This document shows, piece after piece, positions 11,310 to 20,515 of a stretch of DNA of 64,000 bases. Below the pieces are notes generated by a model. That model was not told the origin of the DNA and did not search any database. It saw only the letters and a program-made list of their open reading frames with translations. How positions within the stretch are numbered: the stretch's first letter is position 1; every line of letters starts with the position of its first letter. A program made the position numbers and the translations under genes. The DNA comes from Chaenocephalus aceratus (taxonomy: Eukaryota > Chordata > Actinopteri > Perciformes > Channichthyidae), in contig JAMFTG010000045.1 in assembly GCA_023974075.1 (NCBI GenBank), positions 668,501-732,500 of the forward strand, in the 5' to 3' direction.

Positions 11310-11381
11310 TTTATAAAGCAAGCGTCGCTCTGCCAAAGAAAGGTAGCGTGGAGAGGCATTATAGGAGTGTTCACAAGGCAT

Positions 11382-11780
11382 ATGACAGCGACTTCCCTCC
11401 GAGTAGCGAAAGCGAGTCACGCCAAGGCTGAAGGCAGCGGCCTGAGTACCAAGGCTGAAGGCAGCCCTGCAGAGGACGATACTACTGGACTGTATCAGCA
11501 GGAAACGCCGGCGGACGAGATCCTGGATGATCTCATCCGCCATGTGGATCGACCTTATACAGCAACAAGGATGCTCATGCTCACCCTGTTCACGGAGGAA
11601 TACATTAGGACACACAGCGTGTCTGGCAGGGCCAGCAACACCACAATGAAGGCGAAGCCCATATTCGATGGTCGCTTGTACAACAAGATGCTTGGAACAA
11701 TGCGGGCCAAGTTCCCCAGTTTGAAGACATCTGACATCACCGCGAAGGTGCACGCGGTGCAGAAGAGTTTGAAGACTTGA
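11382..11780 (+). CDS. BEN-domain protein fragment, transposon-associated
   Basis: A 132-residue frame from an ATG at 11382. The N-terminal third is low-complexity, with an AKAEGSG/TKAEGSP repeat. The C-terminal part fits a BEN domain: a helix TATRMLMLTLFTEEYIRTH, then SVSGRASNT, then a lysine/proline linker, LYNKMLGTMRAKFPSL and a final helix up to a stop at 11780. BEN domains bind DNA or chromatin in animal and viral proteins. Just upstream, in another frame, is an acidic DSDFPPSSESES peptide that recurs at 12241, so the true coding sequence probably started earlier and the frame is now broken. No promoter is seen. It may be the relic of a transposon gene rather than a host gene. Confidence 0.5.
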   Translation: MTATSLRVAKASHAKAEGSGLSTKAEGSPAEDDTTGLYQQETPADEILDDLIRHVDRPYTATRMLMLTLFTEEYIRTHSVSGRASNTTMKAKPIFDGRLYNKMLGTMRAKFPSLKTSDITAKVHAVQKSLKT

Positions 11781-11898
11781 GCCTTGAGGTGCGAGCGGCC
11801 GACTGTGTGTGCAATTAACATGATCTATACAAATAATTAAAATTAAATGCTTGAAACTATTGAAAAGCTTGTATTCATTTATATTATTTCCAGTCTGG

Positions 11899-12024
11899 TG
11901 GACCATGGTTTATGTCCATGGTAGACCATGGTTAATTGTGTCCATGGTAGACCATGGTTTATATCAGTGCTCTACCATGGTTGACTGTGGTGCCATATCC
12001 CAACCATGGTCTACCATGGTTCAT
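11899..12024. repeat. ACCATGGT-rich palindromic array
   Basis: At least eight occurrences of CCATGGT or ACCATGG lie in 125 bp, spaced irregularly. The same motif dominates the host repeat that flanks the hAT elements at 5.3-6.2 kb and 20.5 kb. The array ends where a deleted copy of the (TG)n hAT right end begins. Confidence 0.75.
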
Positions 12025-12027
12025 TTC

Positions 12028-12111
12028 GCAGGGGCGGTACCTGCCGGTGAGCGTGGAAGTGTGGTCTGCCACACATTAACGCGTTATTAACGCGTTAACT
12101 TGACAGCCCTA
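12028..12111 (+). mobile_element. Right-end remnant of the (TG)n hAT family
   Basis: The block GTGAGCGTGGAAGTGTGGTC, which in full copies lies about 190 bp from the end, is joined directly to the terminal ACGCGTTAACTTGACAGCCCTA. The segment in between is deleted. The terminus matches the right ends of the copies at 42423 and 60971. Confidence 0.7.
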
Positions 12112-12318
12112 GTTCTAACTATTATTTTGTTTTCGCGGGTGAAATTATACCGTATTATATCTCGTTGTATGGTTTCAACTTTCAATACACAAAACATTGT
12201 AAACAACGGAACTGACAGGCAACCCTCTGAATCAGATTCAGACAGCGACTTCCCTCTGAGTAGCGAGTTGAGAAAGGTCATGTATTATTGCTACACAAAC
12301 ATTATCTCGCAGTCTTAG
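12112..12318 (+). pseudogene. Acidic N-terminal fragment related to the BEN reading frame
   Basis: The plus-strand frame ending at 12318 contains PSESDSDSDFPLSSEL. Its codons share a 26-base stretch with one mismatch (GACAGCGACTTCCCTC followed by GAGTAGCGA) with 11384-11409, just upstream of the BEN domain. This suggests a second, truncated copy of the same protein family's N-terminus. No BEN domain follows. Confidence 0.35.
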
Positions 12319-12476
12319 TGTCGCTAACTCGTTTCTAACATGCAAAAAGACAAACAAATGCGTCTATGGTCGGTGTATTTGACCTTTCCAATCCAGACGA
12401 GATCTCTCTCTCCCCCGTCTGTGTGCGAGGGGGGCGGGGCAGTTTTACACACACGCAGCAGCAACACACGGCAGGG

Positions 12477-12736
12477 ATGGCGGAGAGAAGCGCTCCAAGG
12501 TTTGGTTAAATGTTACCCGTCTTGAGGTGGACAATGCTCGTTACCTAGAGTGTTTAGCATGTGAGGGCGGTGGTAACACGAGCAGTTTGTCTAAACATTT
12601 AGCAAAAGTGCGCCACATTCAGACGGAGGAATGCACCGGGTTCCACTGTCTTTCTAGCAGCTCTGTAGCCCCCCCGTCCACGAGGAACGTTTCCACGTCA
12701 GGTGTTATGTATGCTAGCAGCAACACACGGAGTTAA
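12477..12736 (+). pseudogene. BED-type zinc finger of a hAT transposase, broken
   Basis: An ATG at 12477 starts MAERSAPRFG and then stops. One base over, the frame reads KVWLNVTRLEVDNARYLEC, then LACEGGGNTSSLSKHLAK and VRH. The C-x2-C, GNTSSLSKHL and final His spacing is that of a BED finger at the start of a ZBED-like hAT transposase. A frameshift near 12495 separates start from finger, and nothing of the catalytic domain follows. In an intact transposase this finger binds the element ends. Confidence 0.65.
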
Positions 12737-12889
12737 CTACATTATACAAACATGGGTTAATGATTAGAGGAAACTGAGTTATTTATTTTGTTAAAGTTTC
12801 AGCTATTCTGTTTACAGTTCTGTCATCAGATTATTTAATACGATTTTTTAAAACACTGTTGTTTCTTTTGATGTGAAATATTATTTAGT

Positions 12890-13718
12890 TAATTTAAATA
12901 AAAAGCAATGTTAAGTTAATGTAATAATATATGTATTTTTGAATCAAGTATTCATCTTTATTGTCTTAGTAGGAATAGTCCGAATAGTGTTGGAGTCTGA
13001 GTGTGGTCTGAAACCCACCTTGGCCCCACGTGTTCGTTGATGAGCTGGTCAGATTTTATAAAAGAAGGAATTCAAAGCACCAGATAAAGAGTTAAACAAT
13101 AATCTGCTTTAATGGTAAAAGACAACACCACACAATACAGAACCAAATACAGAGTGCTCCGGGCTCAATTCCTACCACCGTGTGATATACGTACCATGAG
13201 AGCCAGTCAGGAAAAGAGCACCAATTATGAACATTGGGAGTGTGGCTTATATACAAATTATGTGGGAGGAGATGTGTCGGTTGCTCCTCCTCAGCTATTT
13301 GTTATTTCACTTCTGGGCGAGCCCTAGACCGTGAGCTGGTAGTTCTCCTTTGGCTAGTTTCACTTCTGGGCGGGACCCTAGGCAATGAGTCAGCAGCTGC
13401 TGACTGTCTGATTCACTCCCTCTCCTTACAGTGTGTGTGTCTAAATAAGGATGTTTCCTGCCATGCCAACTGCTCCTACTTCATACAGAGTAATTATAGT
13501 CAAGCAGTAATTATACAGCATATATATTAGCCACTGCAATGAACACCCACATTCCACCATGCATCATTCCAGAGGCCTGAGCTGTGTCCAAACAAGGACA
13601 CCCCTCACATTTCCAGCTTCTTCTAATACAGACTGCTATTATTTAATACAAAGTAATTAAGTACACACATATATTTAAGCAAACTCACACCTGGACACTA
13701 GGAACACAGGTTACTTCA
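12890..13718 (-). mobile_element. Retroviral LTR, copy b (3' LTR of a minus-strand element)
   Basis: The upper boundary, CA at 13717-13718 (TG on the coding strand), lies just past a purine tract. The minus strand carries a TATA box (plus-strand CTTATATA at 13247-13254) and a poly(A) signal (plus-strand CTTTATT at 12956-12962). Copy a at 10790 shares about 520 bp of it. The lower boundary is approximate because no clear terminal TG/CA pair or target duplication was found. Confidence 0.65.
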
Positions 13719-13720
13719 AT

Positions 13721-13732
13721 AATCCCCCTTTT
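13721..13732 (-). promoter_or_regulatory. Polypurine tract
   Basis: On the minus strand this reads AAAAGGGGGATT, directly upstream of the LTR. Such a tract primes plus-strand DNA synthesis in retroviruses. A matching tract sits in the same position by the second LTR at 45640. Confidence 0.7.
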
Positions 13733-13853
13733 GATCTCATCTCAAGAGATCAACTTAAACAAGGCATTTGAAACATAACTACTGTCATTATTTTCCACTG
13801 TGTCTGTCCCCCAACATTATATACATCCATCAGAAGCTGGGAATTAGAGCACT

Positions 13854-14700
13854 TTAAACCTTTGGGAACTGCCCATCATCCAACAAGGGCATTTGGTACT
13901 GAGGGGGAGGGGCAGCTTTTCCTTCAATGGTGGAACTGATTAATCTGATCAGAGAGCAGTAGACTCCTCTGCTTCCTCGTGATGTCCCCCAGCCAGCTGA
14001 CGGCAGCATCTGGGCCGTCTGCTGAATGGATGTCCTCAGGATCCTGCTCCTCCGGTCCACTGATGGCTGCTTCCGAGTTGTCTGCTGAAGGGATGTCCTC
14101 GGTGTCCTCCTCCTGTCCTCTGCGAGGGCCATGTCCGTCCCGATGTCGTCTCGGGTCCTAGCAGGAGGTTTCCCCACCGCACACTGGCTCCAGCGGTACC
14201 AGTTGTCCCCCTTTCCTTCTAGGCGGACAGCATGGGATGTCCTCTGAGTCACTCTGTAGGGGCCGGAGAACCTGGGGTTGAGCCACTTAGGCCTGATGAC
14301 CTTCAGCCAGACGAACTCTGCTGTGTTGGCCTCGTGCCTCTCGGGTCCCCCTTTGGCGTCAGCAAACTGTGTGGAGAAGTCTGATACCCACCCTTCAAGT
14401 TGCTGGGAATAAGGTTTCGAACTCATGAGCTCTACTTCCTTTCCTACGCTCAGGGCTCCTGGGCCCGGGAACTGATGGCCATGGGTCAGCTCAAATGGGG
14501 AGAAACCTGTCCCTCAGTTATTAGAGCTCCTGATTGACATAAGGGCCGGAGGCAAGGCGTCTAACCATTTCCTGCCCGTCTCCTCACATGCTTTGTTGAG
14601 TTTCTGTTTGATGTTCTGGTTCATCCTTTCTACCTTTCCCTGAGATTGGGGGTGGTGCGTAGGTCATGGTTCTTGAAATGGCTGCCATTGTATGATCTCA
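13854..14700 (-). pseudogene. Endogenous retrovirus integrase relic
   Basis: Old retroviral copy on the minus strand. In three frames it shows, in order: a DNG-type catalytic-core motif near 14680; a PQSQGKVERMN-like block near 14640, typical of gammaretrovirus/epsilonretrovirus-like integrases; and, in the 190-residue frame 13854-14426, a C-terminal DNA-binding domain with VWLKVIRPKW. A frameshift near 14650 and an in-frame stop near 14520 break it. The tail of the last frame contains two diverged copies of a roughly 54-bp unit. Protease, reverse transcriptase and envelope are not recognisable, and the distance to the purine tract is too short for an envelope gene. It is a non-functional remnant. 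Confidence 0.75.
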
Positions 14701-16135
14701 CTTTCCTAGGAAACCCATGTAGTGGAATGTAATGCGTGATCACATGATGAGTCAGCATTCTCGTTATATCCCTGTTATAATTCAATCAATATTTAGTAAC
14801 ATGTCAACATTCATCAAACAGTATCTTATAGACATGGAGCAGGTTCATTCTAAAACTGTCAATCAATGGTCAGATTGAACATCCGAGTTGGGGCGGCAGG
14901 TTTCTTTCAGTCCCTAAATGAAAAATGTAGATTGTGAATTTACACTCCCCCTTTTTACACATGAACCCATGTGTAACCAAAATCCTGTATGGGAAGAAAA
15001 CCTTTAGGTCATAATGGATTATAAGAAAATACCAAACATTATTCACAAATGTACATCCATTATTTTCCACAGTAAACACTCCAGTGAAATGAAGTGTTTC
15101 TCTCCATCCTTCAGTCCTAAAAGAAACAGAATCTTCATGTTTTAGTTTGAGCTTCACATTCTGCAAACTCCTGTGGAGTGAAATATCAAGTAGATTAGAA
15201 ACGGGTCACAAGTGCGGTTTTCCAATTTTGTGGAATTGTAGGAAACCTCTCATTTCCCACAGAGCCCCAGAATAATGTGTTAGTCCAAAAACATGCTTAA
15301 TTAGTCATTGTTTTAAATCATGCAGACATACATTCACACTCACACTGTCAGGTTGTAAAGTCAAGTTTGGTCAGGTTCACCCCAGAGTCAGTCATTGACA
15401 GTGCCTTTCTCAAGTTACACTGTCGGTCAGGGTCAAAGGTCAGTTGGTCTCAGTCTTTTTGGCCATGTGTCGTGCTCTGCAGAGACTTTGACATGTCAGC
15501 ATAGGCCTGTATCCTTTGTCTACAAAAATCTGTCATATATGGAGCGCCATCATTAATTAATTCACTACAACTATAATTGTCCATATATCTCTAACTTTTC
15601 ATCGGGTCAGCTGTTTCCCACATTCCGTGAAAAGTGTTAGCCAAACAAATTTCACTTCCTTATAGTACTACTACTGCAGTTTATTAACACCTAATCTATA
15701 TTAAAATGTCCAATAGATTTATTTCAGAAACTTGTGCATATAATTATTTTCTTGAGTCAAACCATTATTAGGATCTGTGTAGCTCTGCTATGCATTTCAT
15801 AGCTCATTATACTCATGTATCTTCAATTCTGGTCAATGTTAAACTCTTTAGCGGTGTGTGGAAACCTGGGTGTCCGAACATGCTCCATCACTCCCTCCTT
15901 TATCAAGGATTTAAAAACAGAAGTCATTTCATATTTCCATCTTAAAGCCCTCCTATGGTAATAACTATGCTACAATGGTGAAATCAATACTTTGGCTTGG
16001 CACCAGCTCTCCCTTTAAATACCATACAAATACAGATTTGTCTTATAGAGTGGTTCCTAAAACTATCCCTTTTAATGGTGATCAATATTGTCACAAATTA
16101 GATCACTACTTTATTCGCACATGATTAAAAATCTC
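14701..16135. other. Unassigned sequence upstream of the integrase relic
   Basis: On the minus strand a 98-residue frame (14870-15166) is rich in aromatic residues with no recognised domain. If the retrovirus were complete, this interval should hold more of pol, but no reverse transcriptase or protease motif is seen. It may be unrelated sequence brought in by deletion or insertion. Confidence 0.3.
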
Positions 16136-16139
16136 TTAA

Positions 16140-16489
16140 AGGTGGGGTAGGTAAGTTTGAGAAACCGGCTCGAGATCGCTAGAATTTGAAAATACAGAAC
16201 CGGAGAAAATCTGCCACTTCCTCACAGAGCCCCTCCTCCAACACACACGAACGCGCACATGACCAATGAGGGCACGAGATAAGTTTGTGCCCCGATGGAA
16301 GGCTGACAGGCAGGTAGGCCATTGGTTGTACTTTTTACAGCACTACGGCTTCTACAGATGACATTTTTTTTATGGATTTTTTGTCAAAGCACTTCAGATA
16401 TTCATTGCTATCGGGATGTTAAGAGCATTCCATGGAATATAACAAAAAGTGTATCTCGAGCCGGTTTCTGAAACTTACCTACCCCACCT
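16140..16489. mobile_element. 350-bp MITE with TTAA duplication
   Basis: Terminal inverted repeats AGGTGGGGTAGGTAAGTTTG on the left and the matching sequence on the right continue through AGAAACCGGCTCGAGAT with few mismatches. TTAA lies exactly outside each end, at 16136-16139 and 16490-16493. TTAA targets are used by piggyBac and Kolobok transposons. The interior has no open frame of note. Confidence 0.85.
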
Positions 16490-16568
16490 TTAAAGAATAA
16501 TTTGTAAAGATTGAAGAATATGGTTCTACTCTGTCATGTCTCCCCCTCAACCTGATCTCACCAGAATG

Positions 16569-16617
16569 CGTGACTCCACCACGACTCCTTAACACCGCAT
16601 TGCGTGGTGGAGTCACG
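16569..16617. repeat. Perfect 15-bp inverted repeat
   Basis: CGTGACTCCACCACG at 16569-16583 is repeated in reverse complement at 16603-16617, with a 19-base loop. It lies in sequence starting CTGATCTCACCAGAATGCG, in the style of a dispersed fish repeat whose other end was not found. Confidence 0.7.
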
Positions 16618-16620
16618 AAC

Positions 16621-17112
16621 TTTGCTACATTTACGTGTCGGCACCACGCAAGCAACCCCAATGTAAAGTGAATGAGGCTCCTTTGTTGTGGTGCACACAC
16701 GCATTTCTATAACGTCCCGCAGTGAGCTTTTATTCTATAAAACGTTTTTAAAATCTACTTTATAGCTTAGAGTAACTCACGGGAGGCTTTTTTTATTTTA
16801 TTTGTATTCATAATCATTTGTATTTTTCGTCAGAATGTATTATGGCAACCCTGTCTCCTAAAAATTACGTTCCCACAGAACTAAACTGCATTCTAATTAC
16901 GTTTAGCTCGAAACATATTTTCTCCCACGTTACGTTCGTATCTCAAATACGTTTATTTTCTACATATCTTTGCCATTTATTGTCTTGCTTATAATAATGA
17001 TAATAGTCATTTATAAATATAATTTTAGAGCACACATTTGGAATCAGTAGGCGAGGCTGTAATTTCGCCAGCTGTTACTCTCATGAGTGAGGCAGAACAT
17101 AATAGTTTTAAC
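16621..17112. other. Unassigned sequence before the THAP fragment
   Basis: Probably part of the same decayed repeat as the hairpin and the THAP frame. It has repeated TACGTT motifs (16860-16960). No boundary was identified. Confidence 0.3.
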
Positions 17113-17238
17113 ATGACAAAAAGCTGCTGTGTCGTTTATTGCACCTCAAACATTAAAACAAATCCAGAGTTACGTGTTTCTGAACTTCCTCTAAGAAGAA
17201 AGGACAGTAACAGAAGATCTCTGTGGCTTCAGGCTTGA
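17113..17238 (+). pseudogene. THAP-domain N-terminal fragment
   Basis: From the ATG at 17113 the 41-residue frame begins MTKSCCVVYCTSN, the start of a C2CH THAP zinc finger, and ends NRRSLWLQA, resembling the R-x-x-W position of the domain. A stop at 17238 cuts it before the C-x2-H half of the finger. An earlier in-frame ATG at 17083 adds an acidic leader. THAP domains bind DNA and occur in P-like and Kolobok-type transposons as well as host genes. It is a fragment of unknown parent. Confidence 0.55.
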
Positions 17239-17644
17239 TCGCCGTTCAAATGACAGCGTTGGTTTCCCCAAAACTGGGCGGGGCTGTAAAGTGACGTAGA
17301 TTTTACTCTCATCTATTATTCAAAACCATTCTATTTATTCTAACGTAAATTACATGCCAGTGTTTTATCTTTTTATTTATTTGTTTTTATTTTAAAATCG
17401 TATAATGTCAGACTTTTTTTCCCATCTGTGAGGAAATGAGGCTTAGAGCCTCAAAATACTGAAATCTGTATTTTTCCTTCAAAATGTGTTATTCTTTTCT
17501 AAATAACACATTGTTATTTACTGAACAATAACACACAATCATCCTTGTTTTTATGTATTCGTTTAATTCTATAATCTTGGGCTTTTTAGCCGTAAATAAA
17601 GTCACCGGAAACAGACGTAGGCCTATAAGGGACATTTCGAACGA
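17239..17644. other. Unassigned AT-rich sequence
   Basis: No recognisable element or coding sequence. Confidence 0.3.
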
Positions 17645-18285
17645 TTTCATTTAATTTCAAACCTTTATTTAGACAGATTGGTCCCTTGAGATCATGGATC
17701 TCTTTTACAAGGGAGACCTGCATCAATTTAGTTCCACATGAATCATAAAAACAACATAAAAACAAACAATAGAGGACATCATAATTACATATTCACCAAC
17801 ACTTACAAACACCCATACTGTCAGAAAGCATCTCATGCAGACGTGCCTTACAAACATTCAGAGAAATAAAATTGCTCAATTTCAATTTGGACTGTAGGCT
17901 GAGGTTGCTGCAGCAGGCCAGGATCTGAATCAGAGAGTGATCCTTGCAGCTGGGCAACCTTTATACCTTCTTGTGGCTCCGCCTCTAGATGGGCGGGCAC
18001 AAACAGGATGACACTCCCAGTACCTGCCAGAGGACAGCAAGGCAGGGAGCACAGCCAGGCAGAAGGGGGGAGGGGTCGTCACAGACTGTAGGCTGTTCCA
18101 AGCAAGTGGAGCTGCGCACAGAAAAGCCGTCTTACCTAAGACAGTCCTCACTCTTGGCACATCTAACAAGACCACATCCTGCGATCTCAGACAATAGCTG
18201 CCCGCAACTTTCTGCTTTACCAGAGAACAGATGTAATACGGGAGTTTGCCCAACATAGCTTTATAAATAAAAGTTATATAATACT
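17645..18285 (-). pseudogene. LINE reverse transcriptase C-terminus and 3' UTR
   Basis: The minus-strand frame 17930-18313 contains YYITFIYKAMLGKLPYYIC, then LRSQDVVLLDVPRVRT and GKTAFLCAAPLAWNSLQ. This is the usual C-terminal tail after the reverse transcriptase of CR1/L2/Rex-like LINEs. After this the frame runs off the family pattern. About 280 bp of apparent 3' UTR follows down to 17645. The piece is 5' truncated where the 600-bp direct repeat starts. Confidence 0.65.
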
Positions 18286-18857
18286 GCGATGTTAGTTGGT
18301 TGGGGTGTCTCAATTCTCAAAAGCCCTGGGACTTCCAGCAGGCCTCCTGCCTGCAGCAGCCCAGGTGCTGGGCTTGGGTTGGGGCAGAGGTGCCCAGTAC
18401 GTCGACCGCGGGGGCAATGCTGGTAGATCGCGAGTCATTCATAAAAAAAAAAATCCAGCCCCGTTAAAATAGACAAAACAGGTTTTGATCCCTCCTCCCT
18501 TGGCCTCCCTGCCACTTAATTCAGGAGTTTACTTGATTGACAGAAAAAGCGACCTCTCCCTTTCCAGTCTGTTAACCCAGAATGCAAAGCGATACAAAAT
18601 CAGTCAAGTGCCGGGAAAACTCAAAGACCCACATAGGACATTACCGTTTTGGCTTATAAATTGTCATTTATATACAGTATAATCAAGTTTTACACATCCC
18701 AGAAATCAGCACAACCTCAGCTAATGATATAGGTCACTCATTAGAGACATACATTATAGGGGAGATGTTTCCAAAAAACAAAAAAACGGAGTTTGAATTT
18801 TGTACTTATTAAAAAGAACTACTGACTATACTATTGAAAGAAACATTTGACACACAC
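18286..18857 (+). repeat. About 600-bp direct repeat, copy 2
   Basis: Matches 9297-9905. It carries a 14-base insertion after GGGGTGTC, and lacks the 20-base stretch holding the TTAA junction of copy 1. It diverges abruptly at the ACACACACGTGGACG sequence at 18857. Confidence 0.8.
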
Positions 18858-19084
18858 ACGTGGACGTCGCCCCGAGCGCGGGAGAATGAGATTAAAACAA
18901 CCCTCAGCCCGACATGAATCAAGACGGATCCAAACAATGCCCCCCGGCCCGGCTGTCACATTGATACATCATTGTGGCCCCTGAGCCAAAAAGTTTGGCC
19001 ACCCCTGTTGTAGGACATTAACGATAAAACGGAATATTGTTGTTCTACTTTTAGACATCTCGCGATCGACTGGTTGGGCACCCC
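18385..19084. mobile_element. hAT-like element with GGTGCCCA termini
   Basis: The left end GAGGTGCCCAGTACGTCGAC and the right end CGATCGACTGGTTGGGCACC are imperfect inverted repeats. No 8-bp duplication was found. Inside near 18974-19013 is a second hAT-style end, GGCCACCCCTG, preceded by a GAGCCAAAAAGTTT stretch, so this is itself a composite. Confidence 0.45.
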
Positions 19085-19356
19085 ATATAGAGATATACAG
19101 TTTGCTGTTAGCTAACTTATTATATTCATCATGGCCAGGTTCATGTCCATTCTCTGGGCTAAATAAGCATCATCACCTGTGTCATCTGTGGGCGTTGTTT
19201 TTCTAATTTTAAGCACATTCTGAGTTTCTTCATCTTTCTCCTTTCTCTTAAACATCTGAAGAATCGCATTTTTGCTTTAATTACCACGTAGCCTAATTTT
19301 CTAGCCGTCACTCCATTCTTTTCTCCTCTCGCTGTTCTGATCAAGTGGGAAAAAGC

Positions 19357-19760
19357 AAATATGTGACCCGCTCTATCGAAATCAGTCGGAAGTCGCAACG
19401 GCTCATTTCAAAATAAACGTGGATTTGCGTAAAAAAAATAGTTTTTCGGGGTTCGGGTGTTTTGTTTGATTTTAAATAAACAAAGTCTTGGCTTTCAGAA
19501 TATTAAACTTGTTTTGGCAAATTCAGATGATAAATACAACTTAGAAGCTTGTAACGGCATAATTACAAGCGGAGAACGGAGTAACTTGAGGTCACAGTAG
19601 GCATAACAACAGCCGGTGTTTCTCGTTAGTGTTTTCCCCGGGAAACAAACACAATACGCACAAACGCAAAAATACACACGTATACACACGCACACACTCG
19701 CGAGCTTCCCCCAGACCAGTAATCCAAACCAAAATATCTTCCCTTCGTAGAATAAATTCC
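19357..19760 (+). repeat. ATGTGACC-family repeat, copy 1
   Basis: It starts ATGTGACCCGCTCTATCGAA and shares long blocks with 61881-62470, including CAAAGTCTTGGCTTTCAGAA and CCCAGACCAGTAATCCAAA. The right half of the element seen at 62470-62724 is missing here. Confidence 0.7.
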
Positions 19761-20467
19761 ACGGGTGGAGCTGTCAATTCTTCCTGGTCCTCTGGACCGC
19801 CTGGAAATCTCTTACCGGTACTAAGGACCGGGTAGGACGGGCACACTTTCAACACTGGTCATAATCCATTATTATCCGTAGAGTGCACAATTTATCAATC
19901 ACTCGCGCTGACGTGGGGTATTCGGTTAACGCGAGTGCGACCACTGCTCCCAAGCCCTGTTGTTGCCATTTTATTTTCTGTTAAATAAGGTTAGTTAGAC
20001 CCGAGTCTTCCTGGCAGTCTATATTTTGCCGCTGCCCGGTGTAATTCAAATGTACCGCCGCGCGCAGCACAGACACACAGCTGCTGCCCTGCCAGCACCG
20101 GAAATGGAACTGCTGGGAGAAAAACTGACTATCAGAGATGTAACGTTATCTTTGATAATATTTCGTCTCCTCATTTTTCGTCAACAAAAGTAGAGAGAGA
20201 TTTTGGCATAGTTTTTATTTAGTAAACTACATTTTCGTCTCGTCACTTTTCGTCAACGATATTGCATGATGATTTCGTTACAGTTATTGTTTACTGCCGT
20301 CTCGTTTTCATCATGGAAAAAAAGGTCGTTCACGAACATATTTCGTCATAGTTTTAGTCAACGAAATGGTAAAGTAACTAAAAAGTAGTGTAACTAATTA
20401 CATTTCAGAGACAGTAATATTGTAATGTAACTTATTACTTTCAAAAGAGAGTAACTTGCCCAACACT
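19761..20467. other. Right arm of the 14-kb hAT and adjoining sequence
   Basis: From about 20130 the sequence is rich in TTTCGTC and GTCAACGAAA motifs, a style seen in small fish DNA transposons. It ends in GTAAC-rich terminal sequence that mirrors the left arm at 6228-6360. No coding sequence was recognised. Confidence 0.4.
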
Positions 20468-20515
20468 GACCATGGTACGTACTATGGTACACTATGGTGA
20501 CATTTCTTATGGGAT

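Larger units (their letters stand above)
6228..20468. mobile_element. hAT-terminated composite unit, 14.2 kb, with 8-bp target duplication
   Basis: The left end reads CAGTGTTGGG and the right end reads CCCAACACTG. Both are followed inward by sequence rich in GTAAC/GTTAC repeats. The octamer ACCATGGT lies exactly outside each end, at 6220-6227 and 20469-20476. The element's own arms seem to be only a few hundred bases at each side, and the interior is a nest of other insertions listed separately. The octamer is palindromic and common in the host repeat, so a chance match is somewhat easier than usual. Even so, the matching termini and the continuity of the host repeat across the two flanks support a single original insertion. 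Confidence 0.75.

Noticed and set aside
14410..14430. A tRNA-like B-box (GTTCGAAACC on the minus strand)
   Set aside because: It lies inside the retroviral integrase frame and has no A-box or cloverleaf around it.
18974..19013. Separate hAT with GGCCACCCCTG end; similar single ends at 21423, 46640 and 63124
   Set aside because: Only one terminus of each could be found, so they are mentioned as scraps and not called as elements.
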